A stretch of DNA of 15,915 bases from Actinomycetes bacterium (GCA_023395755.1 JAEWYG010000026.1:1-15915), one strand, 5' to 3'. Counted from the first letter of the stretch, positions 6,503-14,935 are shown. The notes: generated by a model from the sequence alone, not told the origin. Numbers and translations: made by a program.

Positions 6503-7030
6503 ATGAAAGTCATTCTGCTTCAGGAGTTGAAGGGCAAGGGCGGTGAAGGCGACGTTGTCGACGTAGCCCCCGGCTTCGCTAACAACTATCTGCTTCCCCA
6601 GAAAGCCGCAGTTCTTGCGACTAAGGGTAACCTCAAGCAGCTCGAGCAGCGCAAACACAATATCGCTAAGCGCGAGGAAAATCGTGTTGCCGATGCAGAG
6701 AAGCTTAAGGCATCTCTTGGTGGTATCGTGGTAAAAGTTGACGCAAAAGTGGGCGAAGAGGGTCAGCTGTTCGGCTCTGTTACTTCCACGATGATCGCTG
6801 AGGCTATCAAGGCTGCAACCGACCTCGACGTAGATAAGCGTCGTATTGAGTTGAGTCACGTTATTAAAACAGCTGGCGAGCATGAGGTGTCTATCTCCCT
6901 CTACCGCGATATTAAGACGACGGTAAAGCTGTATGTCGGCGCCGATATTCCGGTTGCCGAAGAGGCTGTTACAGAGGTTGTCGAAGTAGTGGAAGAGGTT
7001 GAAGCTGCTGAGGCTGCAACCGAAGAATAA
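6503..7030 (+). CDS. rplI: 50S ribosomal protein L9 with acidic C-terminal extension
   Basis: L9 binds 23S rRNA at the base of the L1 stalk and helps maintain reading frame. The N-terminal domain MKVILLQELKGKGGEGDVVDVAPGFANNYLLP is typical, followed by the long connecting helix (about 41-75) and the C-terminal domain including GQLFGSVTS. The start has a very strong RBS, AAGGAGG four bases upstream. At 175 aa it is about 25 residues longer than usual L9. The extra part, after about residue 150, is Glu/Val/Ala-rich (VVEVVEEVEAAEAATEE) and low in complexity. The stop is followed by an inverted repeat and then a terminator, marking the end of the ribosomal operon. Confidence 0.96.
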   Translation: MKVILLQELKGKGGEGDVVDVAPGFANNYLLPQKAAVLATKGNLKQLEQRKHNIAKREENRVADAEKLKASLGGIVVKVDAKVGEEGQLFGSVTSTMIAEAIKAATDLDVDKRRIELSHVIKTAGEHEVSISLYRDIKTTVKLYVGADIPVAEEAVTEVVEVVEEVEAAEAATEE

Positions 7031-7034
7031 AAGT

Positions 7035-7043
7035 TTATCCACC
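7035..7043 (+). promoter_or_regulatory. DnaA-box-like site (one mismatch)
   Basis: TTATCCACC differs from the DnaA consensus TTATCCACA only at the last base. It starts four bases after the rplI stop. It is part of an imperfect inverted repeat (7032-7062; AGTTT..CCAC against GTGGAAACT), so it could instead be just one arm of an RNA hairpin. Confidence 0.4.
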
Positions 7044-7067
7044 GCACTTTGATGTGGAAACTGGGGA

Positions 7068-7106
7068 AAACCCCCCTTTGCCCCGCTCGTGGGTGAAGGG
7101 GGGTTT
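7068..7106 (+). terminator. Intrinsic terminator after rplI
   Basis: AAACCCCCCTT (7068-7078) pairs perfectly with AAGGGGGGTTT (7096-7106), an 11-bp GC-rich stem with a 17-base loop that can form an inner CCC/GGG pairing. The T-tract after it is short and broken (TTTCGCTTT), so termination may be partial and some transcription may continue into dnaB. Confidence 0.65.
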
Positions 7107-7114
7107 CGCTTTGT

Positions 7115-7123
7115 TGTGGATAA
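7115..7123 (-). promoter_or_regulatory. Perfect DnaA box on the - strand upstream of dnaB
   Basis: TGTGGATAA is the exact reverse complement of the DnaA consensus TTATCCACA. It lies 97 bp before the dnaB start, just after the rplI terminator and ahead of an AT-rich stretch (7124-7160). It could let DnaA regulate dnaB. Two boxes are too few to call an origin. Confidence 0.5.
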
Positions 7124-7219
7124 CGTTTTTTACATCGGTAGCGTTAAAAAATAACGAATGAACTGGGACAATTCTTGCAGTATTATAGATAGTCATACTG
7201 CCGGATAGAAAGAGAAAGT

Positions 7220-8635
7220 ATGCCAGGCCCTCTTGCACCATATAGTCCTGACTTCGCACCTGAAGACGGTGGCGGAAGCGATCGACGACACCTTGAACCT
7301 CAGAATATTGAGGCAGAGAAGTCGGTCTTAGCGGCATGTATCCTGACCCAGGAGGCAATAGAAGAAGTTGCAGCTAAGCTCGTTCCAACCAGCTTTTACC
7401 GTGCATCGCATCAGCGTATTTTTGAATCGATGCTCGATCTTTATGCGCGTCATATTCCGATCGATCACATTTCGCTTGCCGACAACTTGAAAGCTGCAGG
7501 ACAATTAGAAGCGGTAGGAGGAAAAGCTTATCTTGTCGGATTGGCAGGAGATACTTTTGCGCTAACCAATTGGCAAAACCACGTTGAAATTGTAAAACGT
7601 ACTTCCATTTTGCGTGATCTTATTCGTGCATCGACTTCCATTTCGGCACTTGCGTACGATGCTCCTGACGACTTAGACATTGTGGTCGAAGAAGCAGAAA
7701 AAACGCTCTTCAAAGTAACGGAGCAGCGCGTTTCCTCCGCTTTCCAAAAAATGGATACCCTCTTAGTTGAGGCATTCGAAGAAATTCAGGAAATCGCTGC
7801 ACAGGACAATAAGATTGCCGGCGTAGCGTCGGGGTTCAAGGATGTAGACGATTTATTCCATGGCTTTCGTGGTGGCGATTTGGTTATCTTGGCTGCTCGA
7901 CCAGGTGTTGGGAAAACTTCGTTTGCTCTCAATCTGGCCACAAATTCCGCAAAGCTTGGCGCAACGGTCGCGTTCCTTTCGCTGGAAATGAGTGCATCTC
8001 AGCTGGTGCAACGTATTCTTTGTGCAGAGGCACGAGTGAGTCTTTCGCGTCTACGTGCAGGTCAGGTGCATGATGCCGACTGGGGAGCTATTGTTGAAGC
8101 GTCGAGTAAGTTGTCTAATCTTGAGATGTTTATCGACGATACGCCAGCTCTCTCTATTCTGGAGCTGCGCGCAAAGGCTCGTCGTGAACTACGTAACGCT
8201 AAGAAAGGCCTTATTATCGTCGACTACCTCCAGCTTATGCAGCCCCCTAAGGCGCGTGCGGATGGTAATCGTGCGGTTGAGGTTGGCGAGATATCCCGAG
8301 GTTTGAAGGTGCTCGCAAAAGAAATGGACATGCCAGTTATTGCTTTGTCTCAGCTTTCACGTGCGGTTGAGATGCGTGGTAAGAAGCGCCCAATGCTTTC
8401 CGACTTGCGTGAATCGGGATCTATCGAGCAGGATGCCGATATTGTAGCTTTCATCGATCGAAGTATGGATGAAATAGAGGCCGAGAGCGAAGATCGTCCC
8501 GATCTGGGCACCGCGCAGTTGATTGTGGCAAAGCATCGTAACGGTCCCACGCGCGATATTCCGCTTGCATTCAACGCGGAATACACACGCTTCATGGATT
8601 TCATCGACGATTCTCGCTCTGGAAGTTATATGTAA
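7220..8635 (+). CDS. dnaB: Replicative DNA helicase
   Basis: DnaB is the hexameric 5'-3' helicase that unwinds DNA at the replication fork and binds primase. The 471-aa product has the N-terminal helical domain (PQNIEAEKSVLAACIL at about 27-42), the linker, then the RecA-like ATPase domain. Walker A is ARPGVGKTS (226-234), LSLEMS is at 253-258, Walker B is LIIVDYLQLM (331-340), and SDLRESGSIEQDADIV (394-409) is followed by AKHRNGPT near the end. The usual second residue pair of Walker A is SMGKT in many species, here GVGKT. The first 25 residues are a poorly conserved Pro/Gly-rich lead-in, and the RBS is weak (AGAAAGAGAAAG), so the start could be off by a few codons. No intein is present. Confidence 0.96.
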   Translation: MPGPLAPYSPDFAPEDGGGSDRRHLEPQNIEAEKSVLAACILTQEAIEEVAAKLVPTSFYRASHQRIFESMLDLYARHIPIDHISLADNLKAAGQLEAVGGKAYLVGLAGDTFALTNWQNHVEIVKRTSILRDLIRASTSISALAYDAPDDLDIVVEEAEKTLFKVTEQRVSSAFQKMDTLLVEAFEEIQEIAAQDNKIAGVASGFKDVDDLFHGFRGGDLVILAARPGVGKTSFALNLATNSAKLGATVAFLSLEMSASQLVQRILCAEARVSLSRLRAGQVHDADWGAIVEASSKLSNLEMFIDDTPALSILELRAKARRELRNAKKGLIIVDYLQLMQPPKARADGNRAVEVGEISRGLKVLAKEMDMPVIALSQLSRAVEMRGKKRPMLSDLRESGSIEQDADIVAFIDRSMDEIEAESEDRPDLGTAQLIVAKHRNGPTRDIPLAFNAEYTRFMDFIDDSRSGSYM

Positions 8636-8671
8636 GCTTCCTGTAGACAAATTCACGCTACACTAGTGAGT

Positions 8672-9955
8672 ATGCGCAAGCAAGTGACATTTATTCACGC
8701 TGCCGATTTGCATCTGGGAGCACCTTTTCGCGGTTTGCGCGCCCTTTCGGACGCATGGGCGAACCGCTTACTTATGGCCATTCCCGAAGCTTACGACCGC
8801 GTTATCGATGCGGCATTGAATCGCCGTGTCGACTTCGTAGTGTTCGCAGGTGATATATTTGATGATGCAAGAGCATCCTATGGCGATTATCTCCATTTTT
8901 TTGAGGGTCTGCGTCGATTGGATAAGGCGGGTATTCCTGCGTATCTCTGTACCGGAAACCATGATCCCTTTACCTCATGGCAACAAAATTTCTTCGCTCT
9001 CCCGAAGAATACCATTATGCTTCCGGGTGATAAGCCTGGCTTCGCCGCCTATCGGCGTGATGGAGAAACTTTAGCCTTGATTGCAGGCCGAGGCTACTAC
9101 AACCAGACGTGGCCGGCTGATGAAGATATTGCTGCTGGTGTAACACGCGTGTTGGCTGAAGAAGCATTATTGCCCGATGTGCCAGACGCTGCGCAGGCGC
9201 CTTTTGCGGTAGGTGTGCTGCATACAGGTTTGCACTTGGATTCGCTCAAAGCTCCCACGAACCCCGTCGCTCTTTTAGCCACCGGTATGGACTACTGGGC
9301 TCTCGGACATATTCATGTAAAATATGCCTACCCCTCCTTCGAAGATCCTCGTTTGGTGTTTTCAGGCTGCATACAAGGGCGCGATATAAAAGAGACTGGT
9401 ACGCGAGGTTGCTTTGCGGTAACCCTAGCGGAGGGTAAGCGCAACGAAGTTGAGTTTATTCCCACGGCAAGCGTGGTATGGCAACGTATGGATGTGGATG
9501 TGTCTGACTGCGAAAGTGTTGCCGATGTTACCGATAAGATTATGCGCGAGCTGTTTCGTGTAAATGGCAAGGCTCATTGTGAGGAGATGTGTGTACGTAT
9601 TACCATGACGGGAACGACCTCCCTGCATCCGGTGTTCACGCGGCCGGGTGTTTTGGAAGATCTGCGAAAGCATATTAACGACGGCTACCCACTCTTTTTC
9701 TGTGACGCACTACTTGATTCTACCCAGCATCCTCGCGATCGGGAGGCTCTTCGCCGTGAAGGGTTATTTCCTGCGATATTTTTGCAAGCCTCAGACGCTT
9801 TACGCACTAATCGCGAGGAAGCGATAGCTTATCTGCAAGAAGAGTTCTTAAAGAAAAACATTCAACTTCCCAGCGCCTACACACGTCATGTAGACGAGCT
9901 GGCCGCAGATGCCGAGAACCTGGTATTAGATCTGCTGGGCAAGGGGGACGAATGA
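8672..9955 (+). CDS. SbcD/YhaO-like metallophosphoesterase, probable DNA repair exonuclease
   Basis: This is a calcineurin-like phosphoesterase of the Mre11/SbcD/YhaO type, expected to be a Mn-dependent nuclease working with the ATPase that follows. All five metal-site motifs can be seen (numbering from ATG 8672): DLH at 12-14, GDIFD at 60-64, GNHD at 95-98, the histidine of LHTGLH at 184, and GHIH at 212-215. The C-terminal 150 residues form a capping region and probably the ATPase-binding part. The start is uncertain: GTG 8666 adds two residues, and neither start has a good Shine-Dalgarno. TACACT at 8659-8664 could place a transcript start almost on the ATG, meaning leaderless translation. 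The stop overlaps the next start by 4 bp (ATGA), which shows translational coupling. The sequence resembles B. subtilis YhaO more than E. coli SbcD. Confidence 0.9.
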   Translation: MRKQVTFIHAADLHLGAPFRGLRALSDAWANRLLMAIPEAYDRVIDAALNRRVDFVVFAGDIFDDARASYGDYLHFFEGLRRLDKAGIPAYLCTGNHDPFTSWQQNFFALPKNTIMLPGDKPGFAAYRRDGETLALIAGRGYYNQTWPADEDIAAGVTRVLAEEALLPDVPDAAQAPFAVGVLHTGLHLDSLKAPTNPVALLATGMDYWALGHIHVKYAYPSFEDPRLVFSGCIQGRDIKETGTRGCFAVTLAEGKRNEVEFIPTASVVWQRMDVDVSDCESVADVTDKIMRELFRVNGKAHCEEMCVRITMTGTTSLHPVFTRPGVLEDLRKHINDGYPLFFCDALLDSTQHPRDREALRREGLFPAIFLQASDALRTNREEAIAYLQEEFLKKNIQLPSAYTRHVDELAADAENLVLDLLGKGDE

Positions 9956-12153
9956 CGTCCGATCACGGCAGAGCGCCGTTTCTTAAACGCATTAAGATAA
10001 CCTGTTTTGGTGCTTTCTCCGAGAAGGTTGTAGGTCCTTTTAGCCCAAACCTGAATGTTGTTTATGGGCGAAACGAGGCAGGAAAAACCACCCTCACCTC
10101 GTTTGTGGGTGGTGTGTTGTTCGGCTGGGAAGAAGCACGCGGGGTGCGTAACACTTATAAGCCGAAGAATGCAGAACGCGCAGGGTCCTTGTTTTTTGCC
10201 CATCATCTTGGCAACGAATCAGCTGATGAACTGGTGCTATCGCGCGTTAGGAATATCGACGGCTTACAGGGCTCCACTGAGCTAGTGGAGGATGTTGATA
10301 AGGAAACGTTTCAGACGATGTTTTCGCTCACTAGCGACGAGCTACGTAGTCTGAGAAACACCACCGATGTTACGGCGAAGTTGCTCACTGCTGGATCGGG
10401 CACCGGGGCTAGTCCTGCTCATGCTTTGGCTGAGGTTCAGGCTCGTCTAGCTGAGTACACGTCGAGGGCATCGGGCATTGAATACTCTATAACGAACTTA
10501 ACTGCCGAGCAAGATGAATTGCGTGCAAGTATGGCGGCAGCAGCGGACGAGGCCGATCGGAACAAGTCGCAAGATAGAGAATTTCACGAGCTTGCCCCAC
10601 AGCGATCGCAGCTGCTCTCTCGACTTGATGCTCTTAATACGACTATCGAAGCGCTTACTGCTCAGCGAGCTAGCCTAGAAAAACTCGATTCTCAGTGTGT
10701 GGACTTGCGTCGTCAGCTTGACGAATTGCAGGAAGATGAAGCGACTTTTGCTGCTGAGCGCCGCCTGCGCAAGCAGGAATCCGATCCTACGCTTGCTGCC
10801 CTTAGCTTGTCGGATGAGAGAGCTTTGCGCGACCGGCTAGACACGCTTGCAGAAGAACAAGCAAAGTGTTCTCATAGTGTCGATTTAGCTAAGGAAAACT
10901 ACGCCGCATCGCTTGCCGCTTATGAAGCACTGCTTGAGGTAGACGATGTTGAAGCAGCCTCTGAGAAGTATCGACGCCAACGTCAGGTGCAAGTGGTACT
11001 CTCTATTGCGCTACCATTGGTATTTATGGCTTCCGGTGTTCCGCTGTTTATTCACGGGCGCGAGATAACTAGTCTATCATTTACAGCCTTAGGTATAGGC
11101 TTGGTGGTATTCGCTCTGATATTAGCCGCCGCATCGTTGGTTATGCTATTTCGTCCCGACAAAGATGCCGAAGCCCTTGATGCTCGCCAACAGGATGCTC
11201 GGTGGGTTATGTTGCAGGATAAGAAGAAGTTGGAGGCTTGTCTAGTTGCCCAACAGCAATTGACCGCTCGCCTCGCCGATCGACTTGCCGCCGCCGGCCT
11301 TGAAGCGGCCCATGGTTCTGTTCGTACAGCTCGTTTGCTTCTCGATGAAGCGAGGGAACTGCGAACCGAAACTAGTTTACTACAGCAGCGGCAGCAAGCG
11401 CTTGCTTCGCGTCAATCTTCAGTACAGGACCGTTTGGCAGAAGTTGAGAGCCAGCGTGAGTTGCTGTTAGAACGTGCGGGAATGTCTGCTTTGGCAACTC
11501 CAATGACAATCGATGCTGCTATTAATCAGAAGATTAAGCAGCGTGCTGGTTTATTGGAAGCAAGCGAGAGTCTTAATCGCCGCTACGGCGAGCTCAAGCA
11601 AGAACTTTCGCAGGCGAAACAAACACGAAGTTTTGACGAGATAAAATTGCGCTATCAACAAGTAAGGACCCGCCAAGACGAGAGTGCTCGGGAATATGCA
11701 CGATTGCTCTTGGCGAAACGCATGCTTGAGGCGGCTATTGCTGCGTGGGAGAGCAAAAGCCAGCCTGAGGTATATCGTCAAGCCAGCCGTCTTATGGCTT
11801 TGATGACGAACGATCGTTGGGTTAAAGTGAGCATGACCTCTGAAGGTAAGCTACAAGTAACCGATGCGGTAAAGACGGTGCGCGATCCGGTACACTTATC
11901 GTTAGGAACATGCCAGCAGCTCTATCTTGCGTTGCGTATCGCACTACTTATGACGGCTGACAATGTGGGTCGTGCGATTCCCATTTTGGCTGACGATATT
12001 CTGGTGAACTTTGACACCCGCCGACGTACGGGTGCCGTTCGCGCCCTGGCTGAACTTGCTCGTACTCGGCAGGTAATCCTGTTTACCTGCCATGAAGAAA
12101 TAGTAGAGTCCATGCGCTCGGCGGATCCGGCGCTGAACGTTGTAGAACTGTAA
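9952..12153 (+). CDS. YhaN/Rad50-like coiled-coil ATPase with internal membrane hairpin
   Basis: This is an SMC/Rad50-type AAA ATPase, likely partner of the upstream phosphoesterase in DNA end processing. The N-terminal half of the ATPase has KRIKITCFGAFSEK and Walker A GRNEAGKTT (39-47). Coiled coil occupies roughly 160-345 and 405-600. The C-terminal half has the signature-like LSLGTCQQLYLALRIA (from 649), Walker B IPILADDILVNFD (676-688) and the switch histidine H714 in FTCHEE. Two hydrophobic spans (about 348-368 and 375-400) lie where Rad50 would have its zinc hook; no CxxC hook is present. YhaN-type proteins are known to carry such a hydrophobic hairpin. At 733 aa it is shorter than B. 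subtilis YhaN (about 960) because the coils are short. The product would be a membrane-anchored nuclease complex, which is an inference from family and sequence. Confidence 0.88.
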   Translation: MTSDHGRAPFLKRIKITCFGAFSEKVVGPFSPNLNVVYGRNEAGKTTLTSFVGGVLFGWEEARGVRNTYKPKNAERAGSLFFAHHLGNESADELVLSRVRNIDGLQGSTELVEDVDKETFQTMFSLTSDELRSLRNTTDVTAKLLTAGSGTGASPAHALAEVQARLAEYTSRASGIEYSITNLTAEQDELRASMAAAADEADRNKSQDREFHELAPQRSQLLSRLDALNTTIEALTAQRASLEKLDSQCVDLRRQLDELQEDEATFAAERRLRKQESDPTLAALSLSDERALRDRLDTLAEEQAKCSHSVDLAKENYAASLAAYEALLEVDDVEAASEKYRRQRQVQVVLSIALPLVFMASGVPLFIHGREITSLSFTALGIGLVVFALILAAASLVMLFRPDKDAEALDARQQDARWVMLQDKKKLEACLVAQQQLTARLADRLAAAGLEAAHGSVRTARLLLDEARELRTETSLLQQRQQALASRQSSVQDRLAEVESQRELLLERAGMSALATPMTIDAAINQKIKQRAGLLEASESLNRRYGELKQELSQAKQTRSFDEIKLRYQQVRTRQDESAREYARLLLAKRMLEAAIAAWESKSQPEVYRQASRLMALMTNDRWVKVSMTSEGKLQVTDAVKTVRDPVHLSLGTCQQLYLALRIALLMTADNVGRAIPILADDILVNFDTRRRTGAVRALAELARTRQVILFTCHEEIVESMRSADPALNVVEL

Positions 12154-12159
12154 TATAAT
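12133..12159 (+). promoter_or_regulatory. Probable purA promoter
   Basis: A perfect -10 hexamer TATAAT (12154-12159) begins right after the TAA of the preceding gene. The best -35 candidate is CTGAAC (12133-12138) with a short 15-bp spacer, inside the end of the upstream coding sequence. The start would fall near 12166, giving a leader of about 129 nt. Confidence 0.45.
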
Positions 12160-12167
12160 CATATATT

Positions 12168-12278
12168 TGCGGCGGGAATTGCCGCAGCGTCCGCGACGCG
12201 ACGGCATGCGCCGCGGAGACACGCAAACGGCGGTAGCTTCAAAACTTCCGCTCGAGATCCGGCGTATAGAGACGCCGG
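12168..12278 (+). promoter_or_regulatory. Structured purA 5' leader with three hairpins
   Basis: Three GC-rich stems line up between the promoter and the purA RBS. They are TGCGGC 12168-12173 with 12181-12186 (7-base loop), TCCGCG 12190-12195 with CGCGGA 12212-12217, and CCGGCGT 12259-12265 with ACGCCGG 12272-12278 (6-base loop). The last ends three bases before the AAAGGA Shine-Dalgarno. None has a following T-run, so a translational rather than termination mechanism would be the simpler idea. I do not recognise a purine, PRPP or ykkC-type riboswitch core. Confidence 0.45.
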
Positions 12279-12294
12279 GCGAAAGGATGCGAAC

Positions 12295-13611
12295 ATGCCC
12301 AGCACGGTACTCGTCGGCGCCCAATGGGGAGACGAAGGCAAAGGCAAGATCACCGACCTCATCGCACGCGAATACGATTTCGTTGTGCGTTATCAAGGTG
12401 GCAACAACGCCGGTCACACAGTTATCCACGGAGACAAGAAGCTAGCGCTGCACCTCATGCCATCTGGCGTGATGTATGACCATGCAGTGCCGGTTATCGG
12501 CAATGGTGTGGTTATTGACCCCGGTGTGCTCATTAAAGAGATGGCCATGCTGGAGGCTGAGGGCATTTCGTGCGGCAACCTGAAGATATCATGTGATGCT
12601 CACATAATTATGCCTTACCATAAAGACTTCGATGGTGCCGACGAAAAGCGCCTGGGAGACAATAAGATTGGCACCACAAAGCGCGGCATTGGTCCATGCT
12701 ACCAAGACAAGGCGGCACGCAAAGGCATTCGTGTGCAAGATTTGTTGGATGAAAAGATTTTTCGCTTGAAGCTTGAGACGGCACTTGCTCAGAAAAACCC
12801 TATCTTGGAGAAAATATACGGCCTCCATACTTATACGGTAGAAGAGATATGCGAAGAGTACTTACCCTATGCTCGCATCTTAAAGCCGTTCATGGCCGAA
12901 ACGGCGCAGCTGCTTAACGATGCCGTGCGTAATGGTAAACAAATTCTGTTCGAGGGCGCTCAGGGAACGCTTTTGGACATCGATCATGGCACATACCCGT
13001 ATGTTACTTCGTCTTCGTGCTGCGCTGGTGGCGCGGCGACGGGTTCTGGGGTGGGTCCCACGGCTATCGATCGTGTGTTAGGCATTCAGAAAGCTTACAT
13101 TACGCGTGTTGGGGAAGGCCCTTTCCCCACAGAGCAGCGCTTCCCGGAAGATGGTGGTGTTGGTGAGGAAGCTGAGATCGGCGAGACGTTATGCAGGGTG
13201 GGTCACGAATTCGGTGTAACCACGGGTCGTAAGCGTCGCTGCGGCTGGTTCGATGCGGTTATCGGGCGCTATGCTGCGGAAGTGAATGGACTTACCGATG
13301 TGGCTCTGACTAAGCTGGACGTGCTCAGTGCTTTCGACACCATTAAGGTGTGTACGGCATATGAGTGTGAGGGTAAGGTTTACGATTATTTCCCCATGCA
13401 ACAAAGCGTGTTGTTCCACGCTAAACCGGTCTATGAGGAATTACCTGGCTGGAAAGATGTGGATATTACGGGATGTCGTTTGTTCGAGGAATTGCCCGAA
13501 AATGCAAGAGCGTACGTGGAGTACCTAGAAAAGATTACCGGCGTGCGTATTAGTATTATCGCCGTAGGTCCGGACCGTGATCAAACCATCTTGCGCGGTT
13601 GGGACCGCTAG
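12295..13611 (+). CDS. purA: Adenylosuccinate synthetase
   Basis: PurA joins IMP and aspartate using GTP to give adenylosuccinate, the first committed step to AMP. The 438-aa product is of normal length. It shows the GTP-binding GAQWGDEGKGK (8-18, catalytic D13), GGNNAGHT (35-42, catalytic H41), IGTTKRGIGP (125-134), the IMP/Asp-site stretch FEGAQGTLLDIDHGTYPYVTSS (219-240), VTTGRKRRCGW (308-318) and the guanine-specificity motif TKLDVL (339-344). Residues 241-243 read SCC, where most family members have Asn followed by other residues (SSN..AGG). AAAGGA at 12282-12287 sets the start. The gene has its own promoter and leader, and purD follows after 19 bp, so the two purine genes are probably co-transcribed. 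Confidence 0.97.
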   Translation: MPSTVLVGAQWGDEGKGKITDLIAREYDFVVRYQGGNNAGHTVIHGDKKLALHLMPSGVMYDHAVPVIGNGVVIDPGVLIKEMAMLEAEGISCGNLKISCDAHIIMPYHKDFDGADEKRLGDNKIGTTKRGIGPCYQDKAARKGIRVQDLLDEKIFRLKLETALAQKNPILEKIYGLHTYTVEEICEEYLPYARILKPFMAETAQLLNDAVRNGKQILFEGAQGTLLDIDHGTYPYVTSSSCCAGGAATGSGVGPTAIDRVLGIQKAYITRVGEGPFPTEQRFPEDGGVGEEAEIGETLCRVGHEFGVTTGRKRRCGWFDAVIGRYAAEVNGLTDVALTKLDVLSAFDTIKVCTAYECEGKVYDYFPMQQSVLFHAKPVYEELPGWKDVDITGCRLFEELPENARAYVEYLEKITGVRISIIAVGPDRDQTILRGWDR

Positions 13612-13630
13612 CAGGTTGAAAGGAAAGAGA

Positions 13631-14920
13631 ATGAACATCTTGGTCTTGGGCGGCGGCGGACGTGAGCATGCCATTACTTGGGCGCTCGCAAAATCTCCTC
13701 GTACCGACAAGCTCTTCGTGGCACCCGGTAATGGAGGTACGGCGGGTATTGCGGAGAACGTAGCAGGCTTAAAAGTTGAGGATGGTCAATCTGTGTTGGC
13801 CTTCGCTCGCGACCACGATATCGACCTAGTGGTTATCGGGCCCGAGGCACCGTTGGTGGCTGGTGTGGCCGACGTGCTGCGTGAAGCGGGAATTCCTGCG
13901 TTTGGACCCGACGCCGAAGGAGCACAGCTCGAGGGTAGCAAGACATTCAGCAAACGCTTTATGGATGATCACGGTATTCCTACAGCTCGTTACGACAGCT
14001 TTACCGAATTGGAGCCAGCGTTGGCCTACGTGCGTGAGTTGGGCGCTCCTATTGTGGTGAAGGCCGATGGTTTGGCTGCAGGAAAAGGTGTTATCGTAGC
14101 AGAAACTGAGGCTGACGCTGAAGTTGCCGTACGGAGCTGTTTCGATGGAGCATTCGGCGATGCTGGTTCAACCGTACTTATTGAAGAATTTCTTACTGGC
14201 CCTGAGTGTTCGCTGCTTGCGTTTGTAAGCGCTGGTAAGGCTCATTGTATGGCTACGGCACAAGATCACAAACGTGCCTTCGATGGTGATAGGGGGCCGA
14301 ATACGGGCGGTATGGGTGTGTATTCGCCGGTGCCTATCGTAGAGCCTGATGAGCTAGCTAGTATGTATGAGATCATGGAGAAGGCTGCGGCCGCTACTGC
14401 CGAAGTATTTGATTATGATTACCGTGGCGTACTTTACGGCGGCTTTATGTTAACGCCCCAAGGCCCGAAAATGCTCGAATTTAACGCGCGCTTCGGCGAT
14501 CCTGAGACACAAGTGGTACTGCCGCGTCTGGAAACCGATCTCGTTGATATCGCGCTCGCTGTAGCTGAAGGACGACCCGATGATATCAATCTGCGTTGGA
14601 GCGAGCAGTGGGCAGTGAGCGTTGTTTTAGCAAGCGACGGTTACCCGGGGTCGTATGAAAAAGGTAAAGTTATCCTTGGTATCGAAGAAGCTGAACAGTT
14701 GGAAGGGGTGACGGTGTTCCACGCCGGCACGACTACCAACTACGATGGCGAATTGGTTACTGCTGGTGGTCGCGTGTTGAACGTGACTGCTTTGGGCGAC
14801 TCTTTTGAAGAGGCGCGAGAACGTGCTTACGAAGCTTGTGATCTTATTAACTTTGAGGGCAAGCAGTATCGTACCGACATTGGAAAACGTGCGGCCGAAG
14901 GCCGTCAGGCGTGGAATTAG
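13631..14920 (+). CDS. purD: Phosphoribosylamine--glycine ligase
   Basis: PurD (GAR synthetase) catalyses the second step of IMP synthesis, ligating glycine to phosphoribosylamine with ATP. The product is 429 aa, the same length as the E. coli enzyme. It opens with MNILVLGGGGREHAI and carries the ATP-grasp features KADGLAAGKGV (about 143-153), EEFLTGPECSLLAF, GPNTGGMG (about 222-229) and EFNARFGDPETQ (about 281-292). The start at ATG 13631 is chosen because GAAAGGAAAG lies just upstream and the N-terminal nucleotide-binding motif begins at once. An upstream ATG at 13577 would overlap the end of purA and add non-homologous residues. No other pur genes are adjacent. Confidence 0.97.
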   Translation: MNILVLGGGGREHAITWALAKSPRTDKLFVAPGNGGTAGIAENVAGLKVEDGQSVLAFARDHDIDLVVIGPEAPLVAGVADVLREAGIPAFGPDAEGAQLEGSKTFSKRFMDDHGIPTARYDSFTELEPALAYVRELGAPIVVKADGLAAGKGVIVAETEADAEVAVRSCFDGAFGDAGSTVLIEEFLTGPECSLLAFVSAGKAHCMATAQDHKRAFDGDRGPNTGGMGVYSPVPIVEPDELASMYEIMEKAAAATAEVFDYDYRGVLYGGFMLTPQGPKMLEFNARFGDPETQVVLPRLETDLVDIALAVAEGRPDDINLRWSEQWAVSVVLASDGYPGSYEKGKVILGIEEAEQLEGVTVFHAGTTTNYDGELVTAGGRVLNVTALGDSFEEARERAYEACDLINFEGKQYRTDIGKRAAEGRQAWN

Positions 14921-14935
14921 AGGCGAAGTAATTCA

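Noticed and set aside
8353..8368. CACGTG-centred partial parS inside dnaB
   Set aside because: Only about 9 of 16 positions match and it lies in conserved coding sequence.
12422..12430. TTATCCACG, one mismatch from a DnaA box
   Set aside because: Lies in the conserved coding sequence of purA with no partner boxes; likely chance.
13577..13630. Upstream in-frame ATG for purD
   Set aside because: Overlaps purA and adds residues ahead of the normal N-terminal motif; ATG 13631 has the RBS and the family start.
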